41,438 bases of DNA from Lewinellaceae bacterium (GTDB lineage Bacteria; Bacteroidota; Bacteroidia; Chitinophagales; Saprospiraceae). Both the position numbers and the translations under genes were made by a program. Positions 7,911 through 17,347 of this stretch are shown here, piece after piece. The stretch lies in NCBI GenBank assembly GCA_020636315.1, contig JACJYA010000027.1, positions 1 through 41,438 on the forward strand. The letters run 5' to 3'. The notes beneath the pieces were generated by a model. That model ran no database searches. It was not told where the DNA came from and was given only the letters and a program-made list of their open reading frames with translations. How positions within the stretch are numbered: position 1 is the first letter of the stretch; each line of letters begins with the position of its first letter.

Positions 7911-10900
7911 CTCCTCCAGTACCTCCTTCAGCATCTCCAGAAAAAAGCAGGCATTATTTTCATCAAAACATAGAGGCGGCTTGATCTTCAGCACATTCTC
8001 ATACGGCCCGTCGGTGCTCATCAGCACCCCTTTCTCCCGCATGCGGTTCACCAGGTAGGCTGCCTGAGCGGTTGCCGGCTCAAGGCTCTCGCGGCTGGTT
8101 ACCAGCTCAAAGCCGAGAAAAAGCCCGTGCCCCCGAACGTCGCCGATCAGCGGATGCTGTTCCTGCAATTCGCGCAGCCCTTTCAGCAGGATATTCCCTA
8201 CCCGGAGAGCATTGCCCTGCAGGCCTTCCTCATCAATCACCCGAAGTACTTCCCGGCCGATGGCGCAGGATACCGGATTGCCACCGAAGGTATTAAAATA
8301 CTCCATACCATTGGCGAAGGCCTCGGCAATAGCGGGGCGACAGGCCACTGCTCCCAGTGGGTGGCCGTTGCCGATCGGCTTACCCATCACCACCATATCG
8401 GGCACGACGCCCTGCAGCCCAAATCCCCAGAAGTCCTCCCCCACCCTGCCGAAGCCTACCTGTACCTCGTCGGCAATACAAACGCCGCCTGCTTCCCGGA
8501 CCAAACGGCAGGCTTCGCGCAGGTAACCGGCCGGCGGCACTATCTGCCCGCCGCAGGATAGAATACTCTCTGCAATAAATCCGGCGACGCCCCTTCCCTG
8601 TTGCTGTATTTTTTCAATGGCCTGCTGCACATGGGCGGCAAAGGCCGGGCCTGAATCCGCCCCCCGGTGCAGGCCGCGGTAGGGATCGGGAATGGGGGCC
8701 ACCTGCACCCAGGCGGGAGCTCCCCGGCCACCCTTGCCGTCAAATTTGTAGGAGCTGATGTCCACACAGGTGTTGGTATTGCCATGGTAACCCATTTCCA
8801 GCACGATCATATCCTTTTGGGCCGTGAAAGCCTTCGCCATCCGGAGCGCCAGCTCATTGGCCTCGCTGCCGGAATTGACGAAGTGGAGCACGCTAAGTTC
8901 CGGCGGCAACCGGGCCGCCAGCTCTTCGGCAAAACGGACGGCCTCGGCATGCAGGTAGCGGGTATTGGTATTCAGCAGAGCTATCTGCCGCTGCGCAGCC
9001 CGCACCACACGGGGGTGCTGATGCCCGGCGTGCGGCACATTATTGACCGTATCCAGATAGCGCCGGCCGCTGACATCATACAGGTATTGCATAAACCCCC
9101 GGGCCACCTGCAACGGCCGAAAGTAAGAAACGCTCAGGCTGCGCCCCAGGTGGCGGCGGCGCTTTTCCAGTAGTTCGGCCGCCGGAAGCTCCTCTCGGCC
9201 CGGCCGGGTGGCGCCTTCCGGCAAGCCGGCCAGAGGTTCCGGGTTGGGACAGAGGCTGCGCCAGACGGGCCAGTGCTCCGGAAAACCCACCCCCGGGAAG
9301 TCTCCTTCGTTGCTCAGGGTATCCAGCATCACCTGGAAGTGGAGGTGGGGCGGCCAGTTGCCGTTCTCATGCACCGCCCCCAGGGCAGCGATCCTTTGGC
9401 CTTTCCGAACCGGCATTCCTACCTCCAGGCCCTGCAGGCACTCGCGGTTGAGGTGGCCGTAGAGGGTGTAAAAGTGCGGGCCATCTTCCGGTTCGTGTTC
9501 CAGGATAATGGTGGGGCCATAGTCGCGTTCCTGTGCATTGTCGGCGAAGCTATGGACTTTCCCGGCGCAGGGGGCAAACACCGGCGTGCCGGCCGCCCCC
9601 CAAATGTCCAGCCCCAGGTGAACACTGCGCCAATGGGGCCCATCGTTGCTCATCTCCAGGTAAGCGTCGGTGGTGTAAAAGGGGCGCACCTCTCCATAAC
9701 CGCCCACGCCGGCAGGCACTCCGGCATCTTCCAGGAGGCGCCCGATGTGGCGCAGGAAGCGCTGTTCTTCGTTGAAATTGTCGTTATTGCCCAGTTCCAG
9801 GCTGCCTACGCCGAGGTCCATTACCCTCCATAGGCCGGTATCCAGTTTCAGGCCGGTGAGTGCGGCGAAGTCCTGCTTTCTTGCCCATTCCCGAAAGATG
9901 GGCGCCTCCGGACAAGGCTCCCAGCCGCAGGCGTGGCGAAAGGTGTAGTGCGCCAGGGCCGATGGAATTGCTCCCAGTTTTTTCAGCAGGGCCCAGGCAG
10001 GCCTTTCACTGATGAGCAGGTATTCGTTGTCCGGTTCTTTTTCTTTGTTGATGGCCGAATTGGTTACGCTGATCAGCAGGCGGGCGCAGGTGAGGGCGAA
10101 AAGGGCGGCCACCTCTTCCTCCTCTAACGGGAAGACGGAATGGAAGCCCCGAATTACCGGGACGGCGGCGGCCAGAGGGTCCGGCTTGTCCATCAGGGCA
10201 TAGGCCAAAGCAATGGCCAGGTCATTGACGGTTTGGGTATAAAGGACGTCACCGAAGTCGATAAAACCTGAGACCTCATAAGTCCAGGTACCGGGGTGGC
10301 CGTCCCGCTTTTCCATTACCATTACGTTGTAATCGTTGGCGTCGTTGTAGATAACGCTTTGGCGCAACCCAGGCAGGCGGGGGGCAGCTTCGGTATCGAA
10401 CAGCTGAAGAAAATGATCACATAGTTCGCCCTGTTCACCACTAAACAAGTATCGGCGCCCTTTAACCCAGGGCAACTGCCCGGCATCCCATTTGAAGTAG
10501 CGCACTGCGGCATCGTGCCCGAAGCCCTTCAGCGCGGCATTGAGCAACCCGCAGGCCCGCCCCAGGCTTTCCAGCAATGCCGGCGTATGGGGCCTTGCCC
10601 TGGCCCATACCTTCCCCGGCACCCAGCTGAGCAGGCGCAGGTGTCGTTCCTCCCCGTTCTCATCCCGAATAGTGGTTAACAGCTTCCCCTCCTTATTTTC
10701 TACAGGTAAGGGAAGGCCTAAGGGCAGGCCGGCCTTCTCCAGACGTTGCAAAACGGCTGCCTGCATTTCCTGCAGACTCCTGTCTGCACCTGGGCGGGAT
10801 AGTTTTAGGGTATAAGACGGCCCTTCGGTGGTATCCAGGCGGAAATTAAAGTCTATTTCTCCCGGAAGGGGCTGCGCTTTCCCTTCTATTCCGTAATATT

Positions 10901-10964
10901 TTCCTGCCAGAGCTTCTGCTTCGGTTGAAGAGATGGTAAGTTGTTCGAATTCTGATGGCTGCAT
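7893..10964 (-). CDS. Three-domain fusion: APH-like kinase + M23 peptidase-like + class III aminotransferase
   Basis: One uninterrupted 1023-residue frame joins three domains. Residues ~20-320 resemble the aminoglycoside/choline/homoserine kinase fold, with catalytic-loop-like YNDANDYN and FIDFGDV. Residues ~430-580 carry an M23 (lysostaphin-like) domain with HLGLDIWG, GTPVFAP and HLHFQV. Residues ~610-1020 are a fold-type I, class III PLP aminotransferase with NSGSEANELALRMA, ADEVQVGFGR and the PLP-binding lysine K862 in MGKPIGNGHP. The C-terminal part resembles ethanolamine-phosphate or phosphohydroxylysine phospho-lyases, so the kinase could make a phosphorylated amine that the PLP domain then eliminates; this is inference. 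There is no signal peptide, so the M23 domain probably does not act on peptidoglycan. Similar fusions occur in other bacteria. Confidence 0.85.
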   Translation of the reverse strand: MQPSEFEQLTISSTEAEALAGKYYGIEGKAQPLPGEIDFNFRLDTTEGPSYTLKLSRPGADRSLQEMQAAVLQRLEKAGLPLGLPLPVENKEGKLLTTIRDENGEERHLRLLSWVPGKVWARARPHTPALLESLGRACGLLNAALKGFGHDAAVRYFKWDAGQLPWVKGRRYLFSGEQGELCDHFLQLFDTEAAPRLPGLRQSVIYNDANDYNVMVMEKRDGHPGTWTYEVSGFIDFGDVLYTQTVNDLAIALAYALMDKPDPLAAAVPVIRGFHSVFPLEEEEVAALFALTCARLLISVTNSAINKEKEPDNEYLLISERPAWALLKKLGAIPSALAHYTFRHACGWEPCPEAPIFREWARKQDFAALTGLKLDTGLWRVMDLGVGSLELGNNDNFNEEQRFLRHIGRLLEDAGVPAGVGGYGEVRPFYTTDAYLEMSNDGPHWRSVHLGLDIWGAAGTPVFAPCAGKVHSFADNAQERDYGPTIILEHEPEDGPHFYTLYGHLNRECLQGLEVGMPVRKGQRIAALGAVHENGNWPPHLHFQVMLDTLSNEGDFPGVGFPEHWPVWRSLCPNPEPLAGLPEGATRPGREELPAAELLEKRRRHLGRSLSVSYFRPLQVARGFMQYLYDVSGRRYLDTVNNVPHAGHQHPRVVRAAQRQIALLNTNTRYLHAEAVRFAEELAARLPPELSVLHFVNSGSEANELALRMAKAFTAQKDMIVLEMGYHGNTNTCVDISSYKFDGKGGRGAPAWVQVAPIPDPYRGLHRGADSGPAFAAHVQQAIEKIQQQGRGVAGFIAESILSCGGQIVPPAGYLREACRLVREAGGVCIADEVQVGFGRVGEDFWGFGLQGVVPDMVVMGKPIGNGHPLGAVACRPAIAEAFANGMEYFNTFGGNPVSCAIGREVLRVIDEEGLQGNALRVGNILLKGLRELQEQHPLIGDVRGHGLFLGFELVTSRESLEPATAQAAYLVNRMREKGVLMSTDGPYENVLKIKPPLCFDENNACFFLEMLKEVLEEDFCRL

Positions 10965-11231
10965 GCAGTACTTTTTTTGCCAATAAGTAGTTGTACTTCT
11001 CCAATAACAAATAAGGTTTTATGCTTTTTGCATTCCTTTTAGTTTCCGCTGACAAAGATACACAGTGGCCTGCCATTTTAATTTCATCTTGTTTAAGAGT
11101 GTGTTCAAATTTGTCTCCCGGCAGTTTAAAGCATGATAAGGATCAACCCGGGAATTGAGGAATATCATATCTCTTTTGCAAAGAATTTTATAAGCTTTTC
11201 TCCTGTTTTGAACCTCTCAACACGAGAAACC

Positions 11232-12329
11232 ATGTTGCGCTACCTTTTTGCATTCATCGTATTCCTCCACGGCCTGATCCATCTCCTCGGCTTTGTTAAA
11301 GCCTTCCACCTCAGCGAGGTGAGCCAGCTAACCCAGGAAATTTCACGCCCGGCGGGCCTGCTCTGGCTTGCCGCCGCCATCCTCTTTCTGGCCACCGGAG
11401 CATTTTACCTTTCAGGCAATGAAAGGCTATGGCCCCTGCTGGCCTTTGTGGCCATCGTGCTGTCCCAGGTGCTGATCTTCCTAACCTGGCAGGACGCCAA
11501 ATTCGGCACCATCGCCAACGTCATCATCCTGCTGGTGGCCATCCCCGCCTATGCGGGCTGGAGCTTCGAGCAAAGCTACCGGCAGGATGTGAAGGAAGGG
11601 CTGGAAAGAACCAACGCCCTGGAAGGCGAGTTGCTCACGGAAGCCGGCCTGCAGCCCCTCCCGGCGGCGGTGCAGCGATACCTGCGGTATGCGGGCGCAG
11701 TGGGCAAACCTAAGGTAAAGAACATGCGGGTTACCTTTAAAGGACAGATGCGCGGCAAGGGGCAGGATTGGTTCGATTTCACGGCCGAGCAGTACAATTT
11801 TTACGATGACCCCACCCGCCTGTTCTTTATGAAAGCCAGCGTCAAAGGGCTGCCGGCCAATGGCTACCACGCCTACAAGGATAAGCAGGCGGGCATGACG
11901 GTAAAAGCCCTTTCCCTTTTTCCGGTGGTGGAGCTGCACGGGGAAGAAATGTTCCAGTCCGAAACCGTTACCATTTTCAACGACATGTGCCTGATGGCGC
12001 CGGCTACCCTCATCAGCGACAGGATAAAATGGGAGCCCCTTGACGAAATGTCCGCCCGGGCAGTTTTTACCAATCAGGGCATCAGCATTTCCGCCACCCT
12101 TTACTTCAATGAACAGGGACAGCTCATCGACTTTGTTTCCGACGACCGCTACGACGTGGCCGAAATGAAACAGTACCGCTTCTCTACCCCGGTGAGCGAT
12201 TACAGGAATTTTGGCGGGTACAACATCATGTCCTTCGGCGAGGCCGTCTGGCACTATCCGGACGGGGAATTTGTGTATGGAAAATTCGACTTGCAGCGTG
12301 TGGAATATAACGTGACTGAACTGAAATAA
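11232..12329 (+). CDS. DUF6544-like protein with N-terminal membrane helices
   Basis: 365 residues from the ATG at 11232. The frame is open to 11133 but the upstream stretch is not protein-like, and MLRYLFAFIVFLHGLIHLLGF is a natural membrane start. Four hydrophobic segments occupy residues ~1-120. The soluble C-terminal part (LPAAVQRYLRYAGAVGKP, then WFDFTAEQYNFYDDPTRLFFM) matches what I recall of DUF6544 proteins, whose function is unknown. It starts a plus-strand run: the next gene begins 8 bp after its stop. It is divergent from the fusion gene, and the 267-bp gap 10965-11231 should contain both promoters, though I could not fix a -7/-33 pair with confidence. Confidence 0.65.
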   Translation: MLRYLFAFIVFLHGLIHLLGFVKAFHLSEVSQLTQEISRPAGLLWLAAAILFLATGAFYLSGNERLWPLLAFVAIVLSQVLIFLTWQDAKFGTIANVIILLVAIPAYAGWSFEQSYRQDVKEGLERTNALEGELLTEAGLQPLPAAVQRYLRYAGAVGKPKVKNMRVTFKGQMRGKGQDWFDFTAEQYNFYDDPTRLFFMKASVKGLPANGYHAYKDKQAGMTVKALSLFPVVELHGEEMFQSETVTIFNDMCLMAPATLISDRIKWEPLDEMSARAVFTNQGISISATLYFNEQGQLIDFVSDDRYDVAEMKQYRFSTPVSDYRNFGGYNIMSFGEAVWHYPDGEFVYGKFDLQRVEYNVTELK

Positions 12330-12337
12330 CTGCACGA

Positions 12338-13126
12338 ATGAAAACCAGCTACCGCCTTTCCATGATCGCTGCCATTCTGACGGCCCTGGCGGCCACCGCC
12401 GGCCTGTTTATTCCCGGCCTGTACCAGGACAGCGAGTACCTGATCACCGTCTGGCAGGGCAACGACTGGGTGACGCTCATCGTCGTCGTTCCTGCCCTGC
12501 TTATCACGCTTTATTTATCGGAGCAGGGCTCCATCAAAGCCTGGCTGATCTGGATGGGGTTGCTGCTGTACCTGTTCTACAACTATGCCTTTTATCTTTT
12601 TGCCACCGCCTTCAACGCCGTTTTCCTGGCGTATGTGTCGTTATTTGCGGTTTCCGCCTGTGCGTTGATCTATGGGCTTTCGGCCTTTCCCGTTCAGCGG
12701 ATTTCCTTTGGTTCGAAGCACCTGTTCTGGATCGCCGGGTACCTCCTGCTCATCGCCTTCATCCTGGTGATGGTGGAAGTGCCGCCCATCATACGGTTCC
12801 TACTCACCGGAGAACTTCCCGAACTCATCGAAAGGACGGATCATCCGACGAGCGTGGTCTATGCCCTCGACCTTTCCATCGTTGTACCGCTTTCCGTTCT
12901 GGCGGCGGTATGGCTCTGGCGGGAGAAGAAGCGGGGCTATATACTGGCCGCGCTAATGCTGGTGAAAGGGGCCATCTACGGCATGGTGCTCACGATAAAC
13001 ACGATCATCCTCACCGTCACCGGAAAAGGCGGAGACCCGCTATTGCCCTTTTACGCCTTTGTCGTACTGGGCGGGGTGGGAGGTTTGTTTTTATTATTGA
13101 AAAATGTAGAATACTGTCCGGAATAA
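12338..13126 (+). CDS. Multi-pass membrane protein of unknown function
   Basis: 262 residues with about seven hydrophobic segments: near residues 8-27, 43-60, 68-90, 95-115, 128-147, 174-193 and 200-255. A soluble loop (RFLLTGELPELIERTDHP) lies between segments 5 and 6. I do not recognise a named family and see no catalytic motif. The 8-bp spacing from the DUF6544-like gene suggests co-transcription and perhaps a joint membrane function. Confidence 0.65.
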   Translation: MKTSYRLSMIAAILTALAATAGLFIPGLYQDSEYLITVWQGNDWVTLIVVVPALLITLYLSEQGSIKAWLIWMGLLLYLFYNYAFYLFATAFNAVFLAYVSLFAVSACALIYGLSAFPVQRISFGSKHLFWIAGYLLLIAFILVMVEVPPIIRFLLTGELPELIERTDHPTSVVYALDLSIVVPLSVLAAVWLWREKKRGYILAALMLVKGAIYGMVLTINTIILTVTGKGGDPLLPFYAFVVLGGVGGLFLLLKNVEYCPE

Positions 13127-13146
13127 TATTCACCGGGCATGCCCAT

Positions 13147-13199
13147 TCACTTTTTCAAAACCCGGGCAGATAGCCTATATTAGGGCTTTCAAAAAGTGA
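13147..13199. promoter_or_regulatory. Inverted repeat upstream of the CPBP protease gene
   Basis: TCACTTTTT at 13147-13155 pairs with AAAAAGTGA at 13191-13199, a perfect 9-bp repeat. It lies in the 83-bp gap between the membrane protein and the protease and ends 11 bp before the protease ATG. It could terminate the upstream transcript or serve as an operator. The loop contains TATATTAG, which loosely recalls the Bacteroidota TAnnTTTG -7 element. Confidence 0.35.
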
Positions 13200-13209
13200 T
13201 CCGGGATCT

Positions 13210-14136
13210 ATGAAAAACATCAAAAAAACCACCCTGTTTCTCCTCCTCACCTTCGCCATCAGCTATGGGCTGGCAGGCGCTTTTCACCTTTCCGGAAGCG
13301 AATACCCCTCCCTGGCAGGCACCATAATGGCCGTAGCCTATATGTTCGTGCCCACCTTGGCGGTACTGCTGGTGGAAAAGGTAATACACAAAACGGAGAT
13401 CCGGGAGCCGTTGCTCATTTCCTTCCGGCTCAACCGGTGGTTCCTGCCGGCCTGGCTCCTGCCGCCGGCCATTGCCCTGGGGGCGTTCGGCATCGCCTTG
13501 CTCTTTCCGGAGGTGCACTACTCGCCTGGAATGGAAGGCATGTTCGAACGCTTTGCCGATATGATGACGCCCGAACAGGTGGAAGGCGTGCGCCGGTCGC
13601 TCGACGCCCTGCCCATACACCCGCTGTGGCTGACGCTCGGGCAGGGGCTGATCGCCGGGGTGACCATCAATGCCGTGGCCGGCTTCGGAGAAGAGCTCGG
13701 CTGGCGAGGCTTTCTGCTCCGTGCCTTCGAAGGCCGCTCCTTCCTGCAGGCCTCCCTCCTTATCGGGTTCATCTGGGGCATCTGGCACGCCCCCCTCATC
13801 CTGATGGGCCACAACTATCCCGAGCACCCCCAGCTGGGTGTGCTGATGATGATCATCTGGTGTATCCTGCTGACGCCCATTTTCCTCTACATCACCATCA
13901 AGGCCCGGTCGGTTATCGCCGCAGCCATCCTGCACGGCACCCTCAACGGCACGGCGGGCCTTGCCATCCTGATGATACAGGGAGGAAGCGACTTACTCGT
14001 AGGCGCTACCGGGCTGGCTGGCTTCCTCGCCCTCGTCCCCACCCTGCTCCTCCTGTTCATCTACGACCGGTGGTTCAGCCGGGAACAGATCATGGAAAAA
14101 ACCATCGCAGATGGCCTGGCGCTAACCAGTAGCTGA
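13210..14136 (+). CDS. CPBP-family intramembrane glutamic endopeptidase (CAAX-protease-like)
   Basis: 308 residues with about eight membrane helices and the three CPBP motifs: EELGWRGFLL (near residues 160-169, the catalytic Glu pair), GIWHAPL (near 191) and HGTLNG (near 243). Members cleave peptides inside the membrane. Bacterial ones are linked to peptide maturation, immunity or stress responses, but the substrate here is unknown. The ATG at 13210 is followed by MKNIKKTTLFLLLTFAISYG, a normal first helix. It is the last gene of the plus-strand run and faces the ABC permease across a hairpin-rich gap. Confidence 0.88.
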   Translation: MKNIKKTTLFLLLTFAISYGLAGAFHLSGSEYPSLAGTIMAVAYMFVPTLAVLLVEKVIHKTEIREPLLISFRLNRWFLPAWLLPPAIALGAFGIALLFPEVHYSPGMEGMFERFADMMTPEQVEGVRRSLDALPIHPLWLTLGQGLIAGVTINAVAGFGEELGWRGFLLRAFEGRSFLQASLLIGFIWGIWHAPLILMGHNYPEHPQLGVLMMIIWCILLTPIFLYITIKARSVIAAAILHGTLNGTAGLAILMIQGGSDLLVGATGLAGFLALVPTLLLLFIYDRWFSREQIMEKTIADGLALTSS

Positions 14137-14496
14137 TTATTTCAAAAAAAAACTTCAACCCCAAAATTGAATTTTCCGATAAGATCTACTATTCATATAA
14201 TCACAAAAAACAATGCATTATTTTCAAAATACTGTTTTTCAAATTATTATGCCAAAAGAAATTTCAAATTCGACACAAACCTCACCTGCATCAGGACGAA
14301 AATTCCTGAAAATCGTAGTTGAATAAACCTCTACCTCGCCGTACATTTGAAGTATCGATCGGAAAGAGTTCTGGCGAGCTGCCAACTTCAAAAGGAATCT
14401 GAAAGACAGGGCCCACAATTAAGCATAATCCCTGAATAAAGAAAAGCTTACAGAATTTGCCCCGAAAGATATTAGATAGCAAAGTAGTATTCGGAG

Positions 14497-14625
14497 GGTG
14501 TAAAGCGCGATTGTTCTTCTCCTGCTGTCGGCCAACAGCAAAAGAGAAGGGCGCCGCTTTACGCCCTTTCTTTTTCGGACGGCGCCACTTTTAAGTGGCC
14601 CGTAGCGGGCCGATGCGGGCCATTC
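14497..14625. terminator. Cluster of three hairpins in the 537-bp convergent gap 14137-14673
   Basis: Hairpin 1: GGTGTAAAGCGCG 14497-14509 against CGCCGCTTTACGCC 14552-14565, with an inner GCTGT/ACAGC stem near 14524-14537. Hairpin 2: GCCACTT 14584-14590 against AAGTGGC 14593-14599. Hairpin 3: GGCCCG 14597-14602 against CGGGCC 14606-14611, overlapping hairpin 2 and so possibly alternative to it. A T8 run follows near 14657. Genes converge here (protease from the left, ABC permease from the right), so a bidirectional terminator is likely. The AT-rich part 14137-14490 holds no convincing gene. Confidence 0.5.
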
Positions 14626-14673
14626 CTCCCTTTCCCTTCTTCCGGCTAAAACCTTCAGCCTTTTTTTTAGAGC

Positions 14674-17121
14674 TTATTCAGAACGAAGGGATCTCACCGG
14701 ATCCGCCAGCGCCGCCTTCACACTCTGGAAACTCACCGTAAGGAAAGCCACTATCAGTGCAATGGCCCCGGCCAGGGGAAAGACCCACCAATGGAAGTCG
14801 ATCCGGTAGGCAAAATTGTCGAGCCATTTTTCCAGGAAATAATAGGCCAGCGGAGAGGCAACCAAAAGGCCGATGAGCACAAGCCTCAAAAAGTCTTTGG
14901 ACAACAGGCCAACAATACTGGCGACGCTCGCTCCCAGCACTTTGCGGATGCCGATCTCCTTAGTGCGCTGCTCAGCCGAAAAGGCAGACAACCCGAACAG
15001 GCCGAGGCAGGAGATGAGGATCGCGATCAACGTGAAAGCGCCAATAATGCGCGACAGCGACCGCTCCGTCTGATACATCCGTTCAATGTCGGCATCGAGG
15101 AAGGAAGCATCAAAGGGAAGTCCGGGCACTACTTCTGCCCATAAAGCCCGGGCCTTATCCATAAAAGCCTTGTAATTATCCGTATTCACGTCAGCAACGA
15201 GGTTGCGGAGGTTGCGGGGAGGCTCGGCCACAATCATAAAAGGGCCAAGTTCGCTGCTTTGTTTTTCGAACACGATATCCTTCATCACTCCGACAACGGT
15301 AGCCTCAATATGGATGTCTTCAAAATCCGAATAGAGCACCATCCCCGGAGCTTCTTCAACGGGGATGTCCAGCCTTTTGACGGCCGATTCGTTCAGCACC
15401 ACCCGGATGATTCCCCGGCTGCCTGATGTATCAGCCAGGGTTGGCGCCCGCCCCGCCAGCAAATCGGCCTTCAGTGCCCTGAAAAAATTATCATCGGTAT
15501 AGACCAACCGGACATCAGTAGCGTTCTGCATGTCTCCTCCCTGTTTGTAAAGAGGTATATCCATAAGGATTGGCTGCCCGGGCGTCTCGCTCATCGCGGA
15601 AGCGGAATTGACCTCGGGAAGGCGCATCAGTTCACCGCGGAAAGCTTCCAGGTTGGAGGAGCCTTCACCGGAGTGGAAGTGAAAAACGACTTTCTGGTTC
15701 TGCTCAAAACCCAGGTCCTTCTCCAGCATATAGTTCAACTGAAGGCGGATGACCAAAGCCCCAATGACCAGAGCTGTCGCCAGGCCCAACTGGCCAACGA
15801 TGAGCCCTCTGCGCAACCAGGCGGCGCCCTTCTTCCGGCCTGCTTTTCCCTCCTGCCGCAACGCCCCGATGGGCCGGAATGAAGACAGATAAAAAGCCGG
15901 ATAGCTGCCTGCCACTATCCCCGTCAGGATTGCCAGCCCCAGTGCAATGCCCAGATACGGCCAACTCCAGGAAAAATTGAGGTTGACATCCGCTCCCGTC
16001 AACCGGTTGAGGAAGGGTAAAGAATAAACCGCCAGCGGAACGGCTAAGGCCACAGCCATAAGTGTCATCAGAAAACTTTCGGTAAGGAACTGTCCCATCA
16101 GCATGCTTCTGGGCGCCCCGACGGCCTTTCGGACGCCCACTTCCTTCGCCCGGCGGGTGGAACGGGCGGTGGAAAGGTTCATGAAATTGATACAGGCCAC
16201 CAACTGGATGAAGCCGGCAATCAGCAGCAACACCTTTAGAAAGGTGGCGCTGGTGTTGGTAGGCATATCGGCGTTGAGCCTGGTGGACAGGTGGATATCC
16301 GTAACGGGTTGCAGGTGCAGCTGTTTGTTCATGCCCAGGTCGCGCAGTTGGGTGGATCCGTGTTTTTCAAGAAAGCCGGGGAGTTTGGCTTCAAGCGCAA
16401 CTGGATCGGCATCGGGCCGGAGGCGCAGGTAACCGTAAATGAAATTGTTGCCGGCCCAGGAGTTGTTCGACCGGATATATTGGCCAAGCCCGCCGGAGTT
16501 CATTGACATATAAAATTCGGAGGCCAGGTGGCTTTTTCCGAAATGGCTGTTGAACACTCCCGTCACCTTAAAGGGATGCTCTTCTCCCCCTCCTCCTATT
16601 CGAATGGACTTGCCCACTGCGTTTTCTTCAGCAAACAGTTTTTTGGCCAACCGCTCCGAAAGGATCACCGAGAACGGCTCGTCCAGTGCATGCCTGGGGT
16701 CGCCGTCAAGGAATTGATAGTCGAACAACAGGAGGAACGTACTGTCAACATAAAGGCCCGCCTTTTCATAAAAAACCTTCTCTCCGGCCTTCAGTAAATG
16801 CTGGTCAACACTGGGTGGCCGACACACCCGGGCAGCCAGTTCCACTTCCGGGAAGTCCACCTGAAGCGCCGGCGGAATCGGTGGCGAACAGGTAGCCATC
16901 TCATGGGCCTCCCCGGCTTCGGAAAACTCAAGTGTGCTGATCACCCTGTAAAGGTTTTCCGCATCCTGGTGATGGCCGTCGTATCCCAGATGATCCTGGA
17001 CAAAAAGCAGGATGTACAGGCAGCAGACGGTGCCCAGGGCCAGGCCGAATAAATTGATGAGGCTGAACGTCTTGTTCCGCCAGAAGTTGCGGACAGCGGT
17101 CTTGATGAAATTGGCCAGCAT
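14674..17121 (-). CDS. ABC transporter permease, MacB/FtsX type
   Basis: About 815 residues from the ATG at 17121 (MLANFIKTAVRNFWRNKTFSLINLFGLALG), the usual N-terminus of Bacteroidota FtsX-like permeases; the open frame extending to 17355 does not look like this family. Order: TM1, periplasmic MacB_PCD domain (~45-250), three-helix FtsX block with INFMNLSTARSTRRAKEVGVRKAVGA (~295-420), second periplasmic domain, and a C-terminal FtsX block (EQRTKEIGIRKVLGASVASIVGLLS). Such permeases work with an ATPase in lipoprotein, peptide or drug export, or in mechanotransmission. No ATPase gene adjoins it. Frame intact. Confidence 0.88.
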   Translation of the reverse strand: MLANFIKTAVRNFWRNKTFSLINLFGLALGTVCCLYILLFVQDHLGYDGHHQDAENLYRVISTLEFSEAGEAHEMATCSPPIPPALQVDFPEVELAARVCRPPSVDQHLLKAGEKVFYEKAGLYVDSTFLLLFDYQFLDGDPRHALDEPFSVILSERLAKKLFAEENAVGKSIRIGGGGEEHPFKVTGVFNSHFGKSHLASEFYMSMNSGGLGQYIRSNNSWAGNNFIYGYLRLRPDADPVALEAKLPGFLEKHGSTQLRDLGMNKQLHLQPVTDIHLSTRLNADMPTNTSATFLKVLLLIAGFIQLVACINFMNLSTARSTRRAKEVGVRKAVGAPRSMLMGQFLTESFLMTLMAVALAVPLAVYSLPFLNRLTGADVNLNFSWSWPYLGIALGLAILTGIVAGSYPAFYLSSFRPIGALRQEGKAGRKKGAAWLRRGLIVGQLGLATALVIGALVIRLQLNYMLEKDLGFEQNQKVVFHFHSGEGSSNLEAFRGELMRLPEVNSASAMSETPGQPILMDIPLYKQGGDMQNATDVRLVYTDDNFFRALKADLLAGRAPTLADTSGSRGIIRVVLNESAVKRLDIPVEEAPGMVLYSDFEDIHIEATVVGVMKDIVFEKQSSELGPFMIVAEPPRNLRNLVADVNTDNYKAFMDKARALWAEVVPGLPFDASFLDADIERMYQTERSLSRIIGAFTLIAILISCLGLFGLSAFSAEQRTKEIGIRKVLGASVASIVGLLSKDFLRLVLIGLLVASPLAYYFLEKWLDNFAYRIDFHWWVFPLAGAIALIVAFLTVSFQSVKAALADPVRSLRSE

Positions 17122-17347
17122 ATCGGTATGGGTTGGTTCACAAAGGATTGGCACAAGGAAAATCTCCCCGTCCCTCCAATCCATTTTGGATGGGCAAAAC
17201 TCATGCCATGCAGACAAAAAGCTAATAATCAGAATGTTGCCAGTAAAAAAGCCGGAGTAGCTGTTCAAAAATTGTACGTTTTCGAACAGTAAGTGTTTGG
17301 GAATGGACAGTGGAAAGCCACACTGATCCCAAATAATAAGCCAATGG

